Virus record (IMG/VR): IMGVR_UViG_3300007512_002757
Location: 1-64,000 of that record
Reading direction: 5' to 3' (one strand)
DNA from: a virus
Length of the DNA: 64,000 bases
Within the stretch, counting starts at the first letter, position 1. Each line of letters opens with the position of its first letter. The notes beneath the pieces were generated by a model. It was not told the origin of the DNA. It saw only the letters and a list, made by a program, of their open reading frames with translations, and ran no database searches. Shown in pieces: positions 1 to 8,910 of the stretch. Both the position numbers and the translations under genes were made by a program.

Positions 1-2475
1 TGGAAAGTCACTCAGGGGGGTCATATTCTTCCGCAATCAAATGACTCTTATGATATAGGTTCTGCAGAATATAAAGTCAGAGATCTATATGTGTCAGACT
101 CATCTCTTTGGGTAGGTGACAATCACAAGATTACAATTGACACATCTGGCAAAATGAAGTTCAGAAAGAGAAAGACGAATTCAGTCCCGGCTGCAGTCAT
201 TGCCGCTGGAGGAAATTCTGGTAATGCCCTCGCTCATTCCGGAAAAGGCGCTTTGAGTGACATGAAGCTGAAACACTGGAAGGCATACATGCAAACCCTG
301 GCGGGCCAGGGGGGGGCTCAAATAAATGATATTTTTAGACAGGATACAGAAGACTACGAAGAAGACATTTCGGTCGGCAGTGAACTGTCTTTCGGAATTC
401 CAGTGGAAAATTATGGAGAAATCGGCGGCGGCGATGATAAAGCTGCATTTATTGCGGCATTTAATTCGGGAGATAAAATAGAACTAGTGGCGGGAAAAAC
501 TTACAATCTTGCCGGATGGAGTGAGTACTCTACAGTGCAATCATTGAGATTAAACGGAAATGGTGCAACGATTTCAGTGTCTGAGCATTTCATAAGAGCC
601 TTGCATTCTGTTGAAATAACAAATTGCAAATTTGTTGGGGACGACACGCTTGCCAAAACTGTAGTAAGAAATTTATTGAGTGACACCAGCAGTGATTCTG
701 ACCTAATGCTGGACTTTATAAATAATACATGCAATTATATAAATCCAGTATATATCGAGCGACCATTTGAAAGGGTTAGGATAGAGCGAAATATTATAAA
801 GAATAACAAAGGTGTCTCTATTCGTCTTGGAACAAATAATAGGTCCTCTCAGGACTTGTGGAAGAATATGTATATTCAAGATAATATTATTGATGGCGTA
901 AGCGCCGCGCTTGGACACACCAGCGATATAGGAATACTGGTCTATGGCCAACAAGCACATATTAAAAATAATATAATAAAGAATATTGATGGCCTTAGCG
1001 TGGCGACAGAGTGTCATGGAATATACACCAAGTGTAGGATGGCTATTATATCTGGAAATATAATAGAGAATATAGTTTCAGAGGCTACCACAACAGGCAT
1101 AACCATAAAGGGTGTTCCTAGAGACTTGCACACAGATTTTGTAGCAGATATGCTGGCGAATTCGGGTATTCCAGTGAGTGTAGATGGGTATTCAACCCAG
1201 GTTCTGAATAATAACATTGAAGACTCGGGGAAGATGTCGGCTTTAAGAGTTTTGTGCGACGATTGTTTGGTTGCAAACAATGTTGTAAATGACCCGTGGA
1301 TAGGGCTGTATCTTCACACCGGGGGGCATAATCAGTCTAGGGTTAAATTTTCTAATAACATAGTACGAGGAACTGGCAGGGATGGTGCGTTCGGAGCAAA
1401 GTTTTCTTTGTCAGGAGAGTTTATTGATTTGGTAGGTAATGACTTTTTTGACTTCGGAGGAAGCGGCGGCGGGGGGCTCAGCCTTACAACGGGGCCCGCT
1501 CTTGCTAACCCTCAAGAGCCGGTGGACGCTAAATTTGTAACCATTAGAGGCAATAAGTTTCATAATTGTTATATGGGGTCGAACATTGGGCCAAGAGACG
1601 TTGTAAACTTGTCTGTTATTGATAATCACATTTATGGAACTTCTGATTATATATTTTATTTTGGTGTAAATTCGCTTGCTCCTCAGGCTGTAGATTATGT
1701 TTATATAGCTGCAACCATTGCCGGAGGAGGGCCTGTTCCTTCTCTTAGTACGGATACGGGAAGTGGAGTACCGGGGGTTACGGCGGTAGCTAATGCGGGG
1801 GCTAATCAAGCTGTCGCCATAGGGGCCTTAGTTTCGCTAGACGGATCAGGGTCCTCAGATCTAGGCGGAGGAAGCTTGGTGTATAGTTGGACGCTAACTT
1901 CGCCGGAAGGCTCTTCGGCCTCCTTGAGCGATCCGGCTGTCGAGTCGCCCACTTTTACGCCTGATGTTGAAGGGGAGTACGTTTTAGCCCTGAGTGTTCG
2001 CGGAGCCAAGACGGCCAAGTTTAGAGACGTAGAATTTAGGGGGAATAGGCATCATGGAACACTGGGCGTTGCCGCAGTAAACTGGGGAGCAGGAAATACG
2101 CCTATAAATTATACAATCGAACAAGAGCTTAGCTTACAGACAACTGATCATTCTGATGTATTTCCCTTTGGAACTCGAATGTTAATAAATGAAGTTTTAT
2201 ATATAGAAACAGATATTATAGCAAAAAGCGAAAATAGCACAAATAGAGCCTGCTATAAAAAGAGAGCGGTATTATATGCTGAAGACAATGGCGGTGGTGG
2301 AGTATCCATTTCAATTGATTTGAATGAAGATATTGGAACGCCATTCGAAACTGATGAGGCATTAGATCATACAATTTATTCATCGGGAAATCAGCCAATA
2401 ATCCGAATAAAGGGCCTCAACGAGGTTATGGATTGGAATGTAAAATTCAAAGCAACGTCTATAGGCAGTGGGTAA
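1..2475 (+). CDS. Tail fibre/tailspike with right-handed beta-helix, 5' end outside window
   Basis: The reading frame is open from base 1, so the true start lies upstream; a GTG at 91 is in frame but is not the start. The first ~40 codons contain 'DSYDIGSAEYKVRDLYVSDS', a phrase type common in fibres of marine T4-like phages. From about base 540 to 1720 the protein is rich in short N/I/V strands (NNIIKN, SGNII, NNVVND), as in pectate-lyase-like right-handed beta-helices. A PKD-like beta-sandwich (about 1780-2005: ANAGAN, DGSGSSD, YSWTL, 'GEYVLALSV') interrupts the helix, which resumes at 'FRDVEFRGN'. Probable receptor-binding or polysaccharide-degrading spike; no catalytic residues can be assigned. 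Confidence 0.85.
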   Translation, partial: WKVTQGGHILPQSNDSYDIGSAEYKVRDLYVSDSSLWVGDNHKITIDTSGKMKFRKRKTNSVPAAVIAAGGNSGNALAHSGKGALSDMKLKHWKAYMQTLAGQGGAQINDIFRQDTEDYEEDISVGSELSFGIPVENYGEIGGGDDKAAFIAAFNSGDKIELVAGKTYNLAGWSEYSTVQSLRLNGNGATISVSEHFIRALHSVEITNCKFVGDDTLAKTVVRNLLSDTSSDSDLMLDFINNTCNYINPVYIERPFERVRIERNIIKNNKGVSIRLGTNNRSSQDLWKNMYIQDNIIDGVSAALGHTSDIGILVYGQQAHIKNNIIKNIDGLSVATECHGIYTKCRMAIISGNIIENIVSEATTTGITIKGVPRDLHTDFVADMLANSGIPVSVDGYSTQVLNNNIEDSGKMSALRVLCDDCLVANNVVNDPWIGLYLHTGGHNQSRVKFSNNIVRGTGRDGAFGAKFSLSGEFIDLVGNDFFDFGGSGGGGLSLTTGPALANPQEPVDAKFVTIRGNKFHNCYMGSNIGPRDVVNLSVIDNHIYGTSDYIFYFGVNSLAPQAVDYVYIAATIAGGGPVPSLSTDTGSGVPGVTAVANAGANQAVAIGALVSLDGSGSSDLGGGSLVYSWTLTSPEGSSASLSDPAVESPTFTPDVEGEYVLALSVRGAKTAKFRDVEFRGNRHHGTLGVAAVNWGAGNTPINYTIEQELSLQTTDHSDVFPFGTRMLINEVLYIETDIIAKSENSTNRACYKKRAVLYAEDNGGGGVSISIDLNEDIGTPFETDEALDHTIYSSGNQPIIRIKGLNEVMDWNVKFKATSIGSG

Positions 2476-2508
2476 AGATTAATAAATTAATTTTAGTATT
2501 ATATAGGC

Positions 2509-2919
2509 ATGCCTCATAAAGATGCCATTGGTGCTTTAGAGTATTGGGCCTATACCAAAGGTTACTGCGTTGATTTCTCTCGCGATGGAGATGATTCCGT
2601 AGATCAAGAGTCTAAAATTATATCTATAAATACAACTCGATCATTAGAGACGCAGCTTTATACGTTACTTCATGAGTGTGGTCATATTCTTATATATGGA
2701 AGTGATAAGGTTACAAATGTTAAAGAGGTTACAGATAATTATAATGAAAAAAGCAATATGTATAGAGTATTTACTGTAATTGAAGAAGTTGAGGCTTGGA
2801 AGAGAGGCCTGTCTTTAGCTAATAGGCTGGGGATTCCAGTCGATAAAGACAAATGGAATAGAGATGTTGCAAGGGCTCTCAAGCTTTATATGCAATGGTG
2901 TTTGGATCCAAAGTTTTAA
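2509..2919 (+). CDS. ImmA/IrrE-like zinc metallopeptidase domain protein
   Basis: A 136-residue protein with the zinc-peptidase motif 'LLHECGHIL' (HExxH) near residue 53 and a downstream 'EEVEAWKRG', which fits the third zinc ligand and the E-x-x-AWxxG signature of small phage peptidases related to ImmA/IrrE or SprT. It lacks a signal peptide and is presumably cytoplasmic. It follows the fibre gene by 33 bases and its last four bases overlap the end of a convergent gene. Substrate unknown; in other systems such peptidases cleave repressors, but no repressor is visible nearby. Confidence 0.6.
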   Translation: MPHKDAIGALEYWAYTKGYCVDFSRDGDDSVDQESKIISINTTRSLETQLYTLLHECGHILIYGSDKVTNVKEVTDNYNEKSNMYRVFTVIEEVEAWKRGLSLANRLGIPVDKDKWNRDVARALKLYMQWCLDPKF

Positions 2920-3137
2920 TTTTCTTCACCAAAATCTATATTTGCCAATGAGTACATTAGATTTTTTTCTGCAATTAAATTCATACTTGTATTAAGATGT
3001 ACTGCATCTTCACCTTTTAGTATCTTATAGATTAGTTTATTAATCCTATCTATTGTAGCTTCTTTTTTCTTTCCATCAATTTCTAATACGCATTCTATAT
3101 TGATTTCCAAAAAGTATTTATCTTGTCTATTGCTCAT
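2916..3137 (-). CDS. Small hypothetical protein
   Basis: A 73-residue protein of mixed charge without recognisable motifs. An AAAGG sequence lies ten bases upstream of the ATG, which supports this start. It overlaps the end of the convergent metallopeptidase gene by four bases. Function unknown. Confidence 0.5.
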   Translation of the reverse strand: MSNRQDKYFLEINIECVLEIDGKKKEATIDRINKLIYKILKGEDAVHLNTSMNLIAEKNLMYSLANIDFGEEN

Positions 3138-3248
3138 TGACGATTAACCTTTAAGATCTACTGAGTAAAATTCTATTCATAGACATTAAATATTTTACTG
3201 TTCTATTTCGAGCTACGCAGTATTATTTTTAAAGCTTAGGAGGATTGC

Positions 3249-3773
3249 ATGGCTAATGTTAAAGTTAAGGTAGAGTTGTTAGATGAAAAAGCACAAGTCC
3301 CATCAAGGGCGCACAATACAGATACGGGATATGATCTGACGTTTATTGGTGTAGAAAAGATTGTTGGAGACGTTATTTTATTTAATACGGGCATCTCCAT
3401 GCAACCTTCAAATGGTTATTATTTTGAAGTGGTACCAAGAAGCAGCATATCAAAGCTTCCGTTGTCTATGGCAAACTCGGTTGGTGTTATAGATGAATCT
3501 TATACGGGAGAAATTCTTGTACCGGTAAGAGTACACCATCAAGATATGGGCGGCGACCCTTCAAGGATTACATTCCCCAATGGCATTGTAAAGATATTTG
3601 GACTAAGGCCGCAGACCATGCCAGCCTTGGCTGACTTGATTTTAAGAAATAAGCCAAAGCTTTTTCAGGCTATTCTTAGAAAAAGAAACAACTGCAGCTT
3701 TGCAGTGCAAGAGTTGGAAGAAACAATCAGAAGCAATGGAGGCTTTGGCAGCACAGATTTATCTTTAGGCTAA
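3249..3773 (+). CDS. dut: dUTP diphosphatase (dUTPase)
   Basis: Hydrolyses dUTP to dUMP and pyrophosphate, limiting uracil in DNA and supplying dTTP synthesis. The trimeric dUTPase motifs are in order: motif 1 'DTGYDLT', motif 2 'PRSSISK', motif 3 'GVIDESYTGEI' and the C-terminal motif 5 'GGFGSTD'. The 174 residues exceed the usual ~150 because of an insert of about 30 residues between motifs 3 and 5. The ATG follows a strong AGGAGG. The C-terminal arm is complete, so it is probably active. Confidence 0.9.
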   Translation: MANVKVKVELLDEKAQVPSRAHNTDTGYDLTFIGVEKIVGDVILFNTGISMQPSNGYYFEVVPRSSISKLPLSMANSVGVIDESYTGEILVPVRVHHQDMGGDPSRITFPNGIVKIFGLRPQTMPALADLILRNKPKLFQAILRKRNNCSFAVQELEETIRSNGGFGSTDLSLG

Positions 3774-3831
3774 TAAAAAGATTATATATTGAAAGCATCA
3801 AGCTTTCTGATCTTTTCCAAAGGAGGGTGGC

Positions 3832-4026
3832 ATGGAAAAAACCTTCATAGACGCACTAAGTCGTCTTAATGTCCAACGAGATACTAAATCCATTATGTTC
3901 CTGGAGTATATTTTAATAAAATATTTTAATAAAAATAGATTCCTTATGCCTATGAAAGAAGCAATGCCGTTTCTTGAGAGACAGGATAGAGAACAATTAG
4001 CCACGATTCTACAGGAGGCTTTTTAA
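3832..4026 (+). CDS. Small hypothetical protein
   Basis: A 64-residue, probably helical protein with a strong Shine-Dalgarno (AAAGGAGGG) five bases before the ATG. It lies between the dUTPase gene and a long inverted repeat. No recognisable domain. Confidence 0.6.
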   Translation: MEKTFIDALSRLNVQRDTKSIMFLEYILIKYFNKNRFLMPMKEAMPFLERQDREQLATILQEAF

Positions 4027-4053
4027 GCTAGAATCATATACTTATACAAATAT

Positions 4054-4116
4054 ATACCAACGAGATTTAATAAAAACTTGTAAATTTTTATAGACAAGTA
4101 TTAATCTCGTTGGTAT
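4054..4116. terminator. Long stem-loop upstream of topA, probable terminator
   Basis: A perfect 14-base inverted repeat (ATACCAACGAGATT at 4054-4067, its complement at 4103-4116) encloses a second six-base stem (ACTTGT 4076-4081, ACAAGT 4094-4099). A T-rich stretch follows. It separates the upstream small gene from topA, where a terminator or attenuator is expected. Confidence 0.55.
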
Positions 4117-4141
4117 TATTTTATGGCAAAAGGAGTTGATC

Positions 4142-6217
4142 ATGCCACTCGTACTTATAGAGTCTCCAAATAAGATTTCTAAACTAAGAAAAATTCTTGG
4201 AAATAGCTATACCATTATGGCCTCCGTTGGTCACATTATGGATCTGTCCAAAAAGCAGATGGGTATAGACATAGAAACGTTTGAAGCAACATACAAAGTA
4301 AATACAGATAAAAAAGATATTGCGAAAGAAATAAAACGTGAAGCAAAAAATCACGAAGTTATCTATATAGCAACAGACCCGGATAGGGAGGGTGAAGCAA
4401 TCGCTTTTCACTTGGCAACCTTGTTGCCAAAACGAGGAGTTAAGGTTCATCGTACAAGGTTTAACGCAATAACCAAAGAAGCTGTAAAGAAAGCTATTAA
4501 GAATCCAGAAATACTGGATGACAATCTATATAATGCACAGCAGGCTCGCAGGATAACCGACAGGCTTGTTGGCTTTAAGGTTAGCCCTGTTATGTGGAAC
4601 AAGGGCCTTAGAGGCACCAGCGCTGGCAGAGTGCAGTCTGTGGCTCTTAAGGTTATCTCCGATAGAGAAAAGGAGATAAGAGCCTTTACTCCAGAGGAAT
4701 ATTGGGAAATAATTGTTGAAACAAATTCTGGATTTAATGTAGATTTCTGGGGAGTTAACGGCAAAGATTTTAAGATAAAGAATAAAGCTGAAGCAGATAA
4801 GATTGTTTCTGCTATGAATGGTGATAAGTTAGACCTTGTTGTTACAGAGCATACAAACAAAAAGAGGAGCAGAAAACCTGCCCCTCCCTTTATAACCTCT
4901 ACACTTCAACAGGCTGCGAGCAACAGCTTCGGCTGGGGTGCAAAAAAGACTATGAGTATTGCACAAAGTTTGTTTGGTAACGGATTGATTACATATCACA
5001 GAACTGATAGCACTAGGTCTGATCCGCAAAAAATAAAAGACCTTAGAGTAAAGATAAAGAATGATCATGGTAAAAAGTATTTATCTGCAAATACTATAAA
5101 TTATGGACCAAAGTCTTCATCGCAAGATGCGCACGAAGCTATCAGGCCTACTTATGACTCGCCGGTATCTGCTTTGAATTCGGATGAGAAAAAGCTTTTA
5201 AAGTTAATTGACGATAGGTTTACAGCATCTCAAATGACAGATGCACAATTTGAACAAGTCGCTGTGAAATTGAAGTATCCTGGGAAAAAGGATGCATACA
5301 ACTTTAAAAAGAATGGAAGTACATTAATTTTCGACGGCTTCTTAAAGGTTTATGGAGAGACCAAGAGTGATGTCATACTTCCTGTTCTTTCGGTTGGTCA
5401 AAAATTACCATGGGATGAAGTTATTCCTTCACAACACTTTACAAAGCCTCCGCCCAGATTTTCTGATGCATCAATTGTTAAGATGTTAGAAAAAGAAGGC
5501 GTTGGAAGGCCAAGTACGTATGCTTCAATTATAGATACGTTATTAAAGAGGAAGTATGTAGAAAGACAGAAGAAATCATTAGCGGCCACTGAGATCGGAA
5601 TAATGGTTTCTGATTATTTATCTGCAAATTTTCCATCCATTGTTGATACAAAGTTTACTTCTAGAATGGAGCAAAACTTAGACAAGATAGCAGATGGTCA
5701 GCTTGATTATATAGATACTCTTAAGTTATTTAATGAAGATCTAGATTCTCAAATCAATAGTGCGACAACATCGAGTCTTCCAGACGCTTTTGTTGTAGAT
5801 GTTGAGTGTCCAAAGTGCTCTTCTAAAATGGTTAAAAAGATATCGAAACATGGTCCGTTCTTGGGATGTTTAGACTGGCCGAATTGTGACGGAACACTTT
5901 CAATAAGCGGAGAAGATAAGGCGAAAGAAGCGATAGAAACCGGACATAAGTGTCCAGACTGTTCAAATATTTTAATAAGGAGAGCCGGAAGAAACGGTGA
6001 TTTTTACGGGTGCAAGTCATATCCTGCATGTAAGTTTACAGCAGCAATAGGCGAAAATGAAGAAGTTGTCGTAAAGAAAAAGCCGAAGGTAAAAAAGACG
6101 GGTGTAACTTGTCCGAAGTGTAAGAAGAGTGAGATGGTAGAAAGAACGGGAAAGTATGGGAAGTTTTATGGGTGCTCCGGCTTTCCAAAGTGTAGAAATA
6201 TAATGAAAACTGTATAG
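4142..6217 (+). CDS. topA: DNA topoisomerase I (type IA)
   Basis: Relaxes negative supercoils through a transient 5'-phosphotyrosine link. The N-terminal TOPRIM domain has Glu7 in 'IESPNK' and the acidic motif 'DPDREGE' (79-85). The catalytic tyrosine is Tyr285 in 'GLITYHRTDST', and the conserved 'EGVGRPSTYA' follows. Three C-terminal four-cysteine zinc ribbons (about residues 555-690) bind DNA. All core elements are present, so it looks functional. I chose ATG 4142, six bases after AGGAG; an in-frame TTG at 4136 would add two residues. Uncommon in phages apart from large ones. Confidence 0.95.
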   Translation: MPLVLIESPNKISKLRKILGNSYTIMASVGHIMDLSKKQMGIDIETFEATYKVNTDKKDIAKEIKREAKNHEVIYIATDPDREGEAIAFHLATLLPKRGVKVHRTRFNAITKEAVKKAIKNPEILDDNLYNAQQARRITDRLVGFKVSPVMWNKGLRGTSAGRVQSVALKVISDREKEIRAFTPEEYWEIIVETNSGFNVDFWGVNGKDFKIKNKAEADKIVSAMNGDKLDLVVTEHTNKKRSRKPAPPFITSTLQQAASNSFGWGAKKTMSIAQSLFGNGLITYHRTDSTRSDPQKIKDLRVKIKNDHGKKYLSANTINYGPKSSSQDAHEAIRPTYDSPVSALNSDEKKLLKLIDDRFTASQMTDAQFEQVAVKLKYPGKKDAYNFKKNGSTLIFDGFLKVYGETKSDVILPVLSVGQKLPWDEVIPSQHFTKPPPRFSDASIVKMLEKEGVGRPSTYASIIDTLLKRKYVERQKKSLAATEIGIMVSDYLSANFPSIVDTKFTSRMEQNLDKIADGQLDYIDTLKLFNEDLDSQINSATTSSLPDAFVVDVECPKCSSKMVKKISKHGPFLGCLDWPNCDGTLSISGEDKAKEAIETGHKCPDCSNILIRRAGRNGDFYGCKSYPACKFTAAIGENEEVVVKKKPKVKKTGVTCPKCKKSEMVERTGKYGKFYGCSGFPKCRNIMKTV

Positions 6218-6264
6218 TTTTCCTCTATTAATTATTTTATAATTTACGAACTTAAAGGTATATT

Positions 6265-6522
6265 ATGTCTTGCAAGATAAAAGATGATGTTATAAAGATA
6301 ATAGATGAGCAAATAAACCCAGGCTTAGCCTCGCATGGCGGATATGTTGAGTTAAACAGCATAGATCCATGCGGAGATAGTTGGGAGATTACGCTTGATT
6401 TTATGGGAGGGTGTCATGGATGCCCAAGCTCTCTTGGATATACTCTTAGTTCAATAGAATTTTTATTAAGAGAGGAATTACATGCACCCACACTCCTGGT
6501 TAAAAGCTCAGCAGCTTTATAG
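6265..6522 (+). CDS. Nfu-type iron-sulfur cluster carrier
   Basis: An 85-residue protein matching the NifU C-terminal (Nfu) domain, with 'LASHGGYVEL' and the cluster-binding CxxC in 'GGCHGCPSS'. Two such proteins bridge a [4Fe-4S] cluster and pass it to apo-enzymes. It stands alone, without the degenerate A-type domain of NfuA. An IscU-type scaffold is encoded about 40 kb away. AAAGG precedes the ATG. Confidence 0.8.
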   Translation: MSCKIKDDVIKIIDEQINPGLASHGGYVELNSIDPCGDSWEITLDFMGGCHGCPSSLGYTLSSIEFLLREELHAPTLLVKSSAAL

Positions 6523-6556
6523 TATATTAAAAAAAGCTAAGGCAAAGGAAGAGTAA
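6482..6556 (+). CDS. Possible 24-residue leader peptide overlapping the Nfu gene
   Basis: A mini-ORF inside the end of the Nfu gene in another frame, beginning MHPHSWLKAQQLY. AGAGG lies six bases before its ATG and its stop overlaps the next start as TAATG. The C-terminal part (LYSILKKAKAK) resembles the second helix of the tag. It may couple translation into the following gene, or be a real micro-protein, or be fortuitous. Confidence 0.35.
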   Translation: MHPHSWLKAQQLYSILKKAKAKEE

Positions 6557-8910
6557 TGTCTGAAGCTTTTGATAATCCAATTATAATGGAAATTCCTATG
6601 GAAATTCCTGAAAGCCTTTATCAACTAAGGGATGTAATGGCTTCTGCTGGATTTGAAATGTACATTGCTGGAGGAGCAGTAAGGGACACCATTCTTGGAA
6701 AGTCTCCAAAGGATTATGATATAGCAACAAACGCAACTCCGGAAGATGTCATTAGAATTTTAAGCCCGTACGTTAAGCGCATAGGGGTTCAGGGCGAAAA
6801 GTCATTCGCAGTAGCAAGGATGATAGCTTATGATGGAAACGAGTATGAATTTGCTCCATATCGAGTAGAGCGCGGAACCAGGATGGGTGGTGAGGCCACC
6901 CTTTCCACAAAAGAGAATCCGTTATCAATAAAAGATGACGCAATGCGTCGAGATCTCACCATAAATGCTTTGTTTTATAGAATTCCAACACGCAAAGAGA
7001 GGGAGGATGGAGTTGCGGGAGAGGTCGTTGACTATGTTGGTGGAATAGACGACATTAAGAATGAGGTTATAAGAACCGTTGGAGATCCTGATGAAAGATT
7101 CGGAGAAGATCGTTTAAGAATCCTTAGAGCCTTTAGATTTGCAGGAAGAATGGGCGGAGAGGTTGATGAAGAAACTGCTAATGCAATTAGAAGTAATAAT
7201 TCACTTACAGAGAATAGTGAAGCAGCGGTTTCTGATGAAAGAATTCAGGATGAAGTAAAAAAAGGAATTAAAACATCAAAGTCTCCATCTCATTATATTA
7301 ATATGTTAAAAGATTTTGATTTGTTTCCACAAATATTGCCAGGATTAAAAGTTTCTAAAGCAATATCTTCAAGCAGAAATGTTGCTGTTCAACTTGCTAC
7401 GATTCTTCAAGAAAACAATAGTAGCGATGTAGCTAATGTTTTGTTTCAAAAGAAATATGGAAATGATATAAAAGATTCTGTAAAATTTCTCTTAAATTTA
7501 ACTAAATTAAATGCCGAAAGTTTAATCGGACTAAAGAGAGAGTTGATACGAATGAAAAAAGCTTCAAAGACAATTATGAGCAACGAGGCAATAATGGACT
7601 TTGGAGGGGCTATAGGGCAGGACTTTAATAAGTTTATAAACTTTGCATCTGCCCCACCGGTTGTATCTGCGCGAGATCTTATAGCGGGAGGTATGAAGCC
7701 TGGGCCAGAGATGGGCGAAGCCATTAGGAGCGCTGAGGTTGATGCTTATTTTGAAAAAAATCCAGAGAATACTGAAGGAATATCTGAGGCCAGTTCTGAT
7801 ATAACAGAAAAATTGATTAAGCTTTCTTTAGAATTAAGCAAACTTGGAAAATTTTCTGAGACTAATTTTTTAAATAATCATATAAAAAAAGCGCATTCTT
7901 TGAATGGTGATAAAATAGAAAATCCACTAAATATACCTATTCCACCGCTTAGTGGAGAAGTGTATATTTTTGATATGGATGACACACTGTTCTGGACTCC
8001 TGAGTGGCACACTATAGTGGAGACCAACGAGGAGGGTGATGCAACCTCTGTAGACATGGACCTTCCAAATATGTTTCATAAGGCTATTTCTTTTGTGCAA
8101 AGAGCTAATGAAAATCATGTAGAATTAATCAAAAAAGATAAAAAGGGAAAAGAAATACAAGGGTTGGCAGACTCATATAGGCAAGAGGTGGGAAACCTTA
8201 GGCTTATAAAGAGGATTGTGGATTTACCTATGCTTGGAAAGGATAGGCAGGTAGTGTTTGTTCTTTCCGACGAAAGCGGAAGCCCAATAGGAATTCCGAT
8301 GTTGAAAAAATATTTTTCATCAAAAAATTTGAAAGCATTTGATTTAAGGGGCAAGTATGTTCCCGAGCAAGCGGTTGTAGCTGGAGACGCTGTGTTTTAT
8401 CAAAGCCCTAAAACATTGGGGACCATACCGAATGAAGAGATTTTAAACACATACAAGACTCATAGTGATAACGCCGTTATATTGACAGCAAGAGAAACAA
8501 GAGAAGGTATGGCAGAGGGTATAATGGATCGACTCACAAGCGTTGGCCTTAAGCTTCCTATATCTATATTTACAAAGCCAACCAATATTTCTAGTGGAAA
8601 ATATAAGGCGCATATAATTGGACAAATTGCACAGCAAGATTCTGTAAGTTCAATAAAATTTTATGACGATAATTTGAAATATATAAATGATGTAAATAAT
8701 ATACTAGAAAACGTTTATGGTCCAGATCTTCATTCAAAAGTAACTATTTATAGAGTAAGCATTAGCGCTAAACCCAAAGAATCGCTTCGAGTAAAGGCGT
8801 CGAATGATAAAGTGAGTATATTAAAAAAATTAATTACAGTAGCAAACGAGTTAGATGAGAGAGGCCTTATTGAAGAGGCAGATTATTTAGATAATATGGA
8901 GATAATATGA
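6556..8910 (+). CDS. CCA-adding/poly(A) polymerase-type nucleotidyltransferase fused to a HAD phosphatase, with two tags
   Basis: Residues 20-260 are a class II tRNA nucleotidyltransferase: 'GGAVRD' (39-44), the metal-binding 'DYDIATNATP' (53-62), 'RRDLTINAL' (131-139) and 'EDRLRILRAFRFAGRMG' (184-200). A tag copy follows at 416-448. Residues 468-735 are a HAD phosphatase with nucleophile Asp473 and Asp475 in 'IFDMDDTLFW', motif II Thr644 in 'VILTARE', and the acidic motif 'FYDDN' (702-706). A second tag forms the C-terminus (753-784). The HAD part resembles those of 'Swiss Army Knife' RNA-repair proteins. The gene overlaps the following 2H phosphoesterase gene by ATGA. Together they suggest repair of RNA ends, for example of cleaved tRNA. 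CCA addition itself is not proven by sequence. Confidence 0.8.
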   Translation: MSEAFDNPIIMEIPMEIPESLYQLRDVMASAGFEMYIAGGAVRDTILGKSPKDYDIATNATPEDVIRILSPYVKRIGVQGEKSFAVARMIAYDGNEYEFAPYRVERGTRMGGEATLSTKENPLSIKDDAMRRDLTINALFYRIPTRKEREDGVAGEVVDYVGGIDDIKNEVIRTVGDPDERFGEDRLRILRAFRFAGRMGGEVDEETANAIRSNNSLTENSEAAVSDERIQDEVKKGIKTSKSPSHYINMLKDFDLFPQILPGLKVSKAISSSRNVAVQLATILQENNSSDVANVLFQKKYGNDIKDSVKFLLNLTKLNAESLIGLKRELIRMKKASKTIMSNEAIMDFGGAIGQDFNKFINFASAPPVVSARDLIAGGMKPGPEMGEAIRSAEVDAYFEKNPENTEGISEASSDITEKLIKLSLELSKLGKFSETNFLNNHIKKAHSLNGDKIENPLNIPIPPLSGEVYIFDMDDTLFWTPEWHTIVETNEEGDATSVDMDLPNMFHKAISFVQRANENHVELIKKDKKGKEIQGLADSYRQEVGNLRLIKRIVDLPMLGKDRQVVFVLSDESGSPIGIPMLKKYFSSKNLKAFDLRGKYVPEQAVVAGDAVFYQSPKTLGTIPNEEILNTYKTHSDNAVILTARETREGMAEGIMDRLTSVGLKLPISIFTKPTNISSGKYKAHIIGQIAQQDSVSSIKFYDDNLKYINDVNNILENVYGPDLHSKVTIYRVSISAKPKESLRVKASNDKVSILKKLITVANELDERGLIEEADYLDNMEII

